Part shown: in pieces, positions 46,653 through 47,155 of the stretch
Position numbering within the stretch: position 1 is the first letter of the stretch
How the letters are laid out: each line of letters opens with the position of its first letter
NCBI RefSeq assembly: GCF_000213175.1
Contig: NW_009799100.1
Coordinates: forward strand, 4,919,081-4,966,235
Origin: Neurospora tetrasperma FGSC 2508
Lineage: Eukaryota; Ascomycota; Sordariomycetes; Sordariales; Sordariaceae
Direction of reading: 5' to 3'
Length of the DNA stretch: 47,155 nucleotides
Notes under the pieces: model-generated
Databases searched by the model: none
What the model saw: only the letters and a program-made list of their open reading frames with translations
Told to the model about the DNA's origin: nothing
Position numbers and translations under genes: made by a program

Positions 46653-47155
46653 AGAAGAGGGACAATCGATAACCTAGAAGAGCTTATATACTAGCACGTA
46701 GTATACAATAATAACAAACTTCTATTAGAAGGTATTCAGGCTAGTAGTATAGCGAATTCAAGGGAGTTAATAAAGGGTACAACGGTTTTCTAAACGGCCG
46801 TCCTAAATACGTATTAGTTAGGTATAATTTAAATTAATATTGTAAATAGCGAATTGCTATAGATTTATAATAGCCGCTTGGTAAGCTGGTCCCTCGTAGC
46901 TTGGGAGATATCCGTCCAATCCGCGATATTCGAGATATTTAGAGCACTATTTTCGTTATTAAGATTATCCTTTATAAACAAGGCGAGGTTATAGTCGTCA
47001 AGACTAAGAACTTAGTTAACTAAAATAAGCAATTTATTATTAATTAAAAGCGGCGTTATTATAGCCTTAGCCTATTCGTGCGTATAGAATGCTGTCACTA
47101 GGGTGATGTTCCGTACGCATTTGAATTATCGAGGAAAATCAGCGATATAGATACT
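46653..47155 (+). pseudogene. RIP-decayed coding relic running off the window
   Basis: One plus frame from 46,653 reads with few TAG/TAA stops (IDNLEELIY, KLLLEGIQASSIANSRELIK, TAVLNTY). Towards the end a second frame looks equally protein-like (LGDIRPIRDIRDI, GEVIVVKTKNLVN, KRRYYSLSLFVRIECCH) and is open to the last base. Which is real, or whether both belong to one frameshifted gene, cannot be settled. The family is unknown; in position it would be cargo or a nested repeat. Confidence 0.35.

Larger units (their letters stand above)
39252..47155. mobile_element. RIP-like AT-rich block, candidate tyrosine-recombinase element
   Basis: From about 39,390 to the window end the DNA becomes extremely rich in TA steps and poor in long ORFs, the visible mark of RIP on repeated DNA in Neurospora. 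The block starts at the break in the 5S gene. It contains the relic of a DUF3435-type tyrosine recombinase on the plus strand, other coding relics, a tandem 187-bp repeat and a later solo LTR. The right end is not in the window. Alternatives are a Crypton-like single-gene element or a nested pile of unrelated repeats. Confidence 0.65.

Noticed and set aside
1-47155. CRISPR arrays or bacterial-type operons
   Set aside because: No regularly spaced repeats of that kind; the genome is clearly fungal.

Overview
The window is nuclear DNA of a filamentous ascomycete, almost certainly Neurospora or a very close Sordariaceae relative. The signs are short introns (52-134 bp) with CTRAC-type branch points, dispersed single 5S rRNA genes with a TATA element at about -29, an intronless CRE-1 gene matching the Neurospora protein as I know it, and a long AT-rich block with the look of repeat-induced point mutation (RIP). 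I could run no searches; family assignments rest on motifs read by eye.

Layout. 1-2.44 kb: a 5S gene cut by the window edge, a DUF7580-like C-terminal coding exon whose 5' part I cannot resolve, and tRNA-Val(AAC). 2.9-8.7 kb: three housekeeping genes, namely glo3 (ArfGAP for COPI vesicles, minus), tim21 (TIM23 presequence translocase subunit, plus, head-to-head with glo3), and a BTB plus bromodomain protein (minus, converging on tim21). 10.2-10.4 kb: two tRNA-Ala(AGC) genes in tandem, each with a 12-nt intron, apparently sharing one terminator. 13.2 kb: a complete 5S gene. 18.9-20.5 kb: a six-exon RAD51 paralogue (RAD55 type). 20.5-29.9 kb: about 9.3 kb without a recognisable gene, ending at cre-1 (29,870-31,159), the global carbon catabolite repressor. 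32.3-32.7 kb: an N gap whose two flanks are near copies of each other.

39.2 kb to the end is the most interesting part. A third 5S gene, with its TATA element still in place, stops abruptly after base 67. It is followed by a 13-bp inverted repeat, two tandem 26-bp units and then nearly 8 kb of AT-rich, stop-riddled DNA. Inside this block, pointing away from the broken 5S gene, is a legible relic of a DUF3435-type tyrosine recombinase with a C-terminal zinc-finger-like region. This is the family that includes the 'captain' genes of Starship elements and Crypton-like enzymes. Broken 5S target, end repeats and inward-pointing recombinase together suggest a RIP-killed tyrosine-recombinase element inserted in a 5S gene. 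Further in, a much less mutated 436-bp solo LTR with a perfect 5-bp target duplication sits in a 187-bp tandem repeat and so is a later insertion.

The intact genes do not form one pathway; they are ordinary euchromatic neighbours (vesicle traffic, mitochondrial import, chromatin, DNA repair, carbon control). The right-hand sixth is a repeat graveyard.
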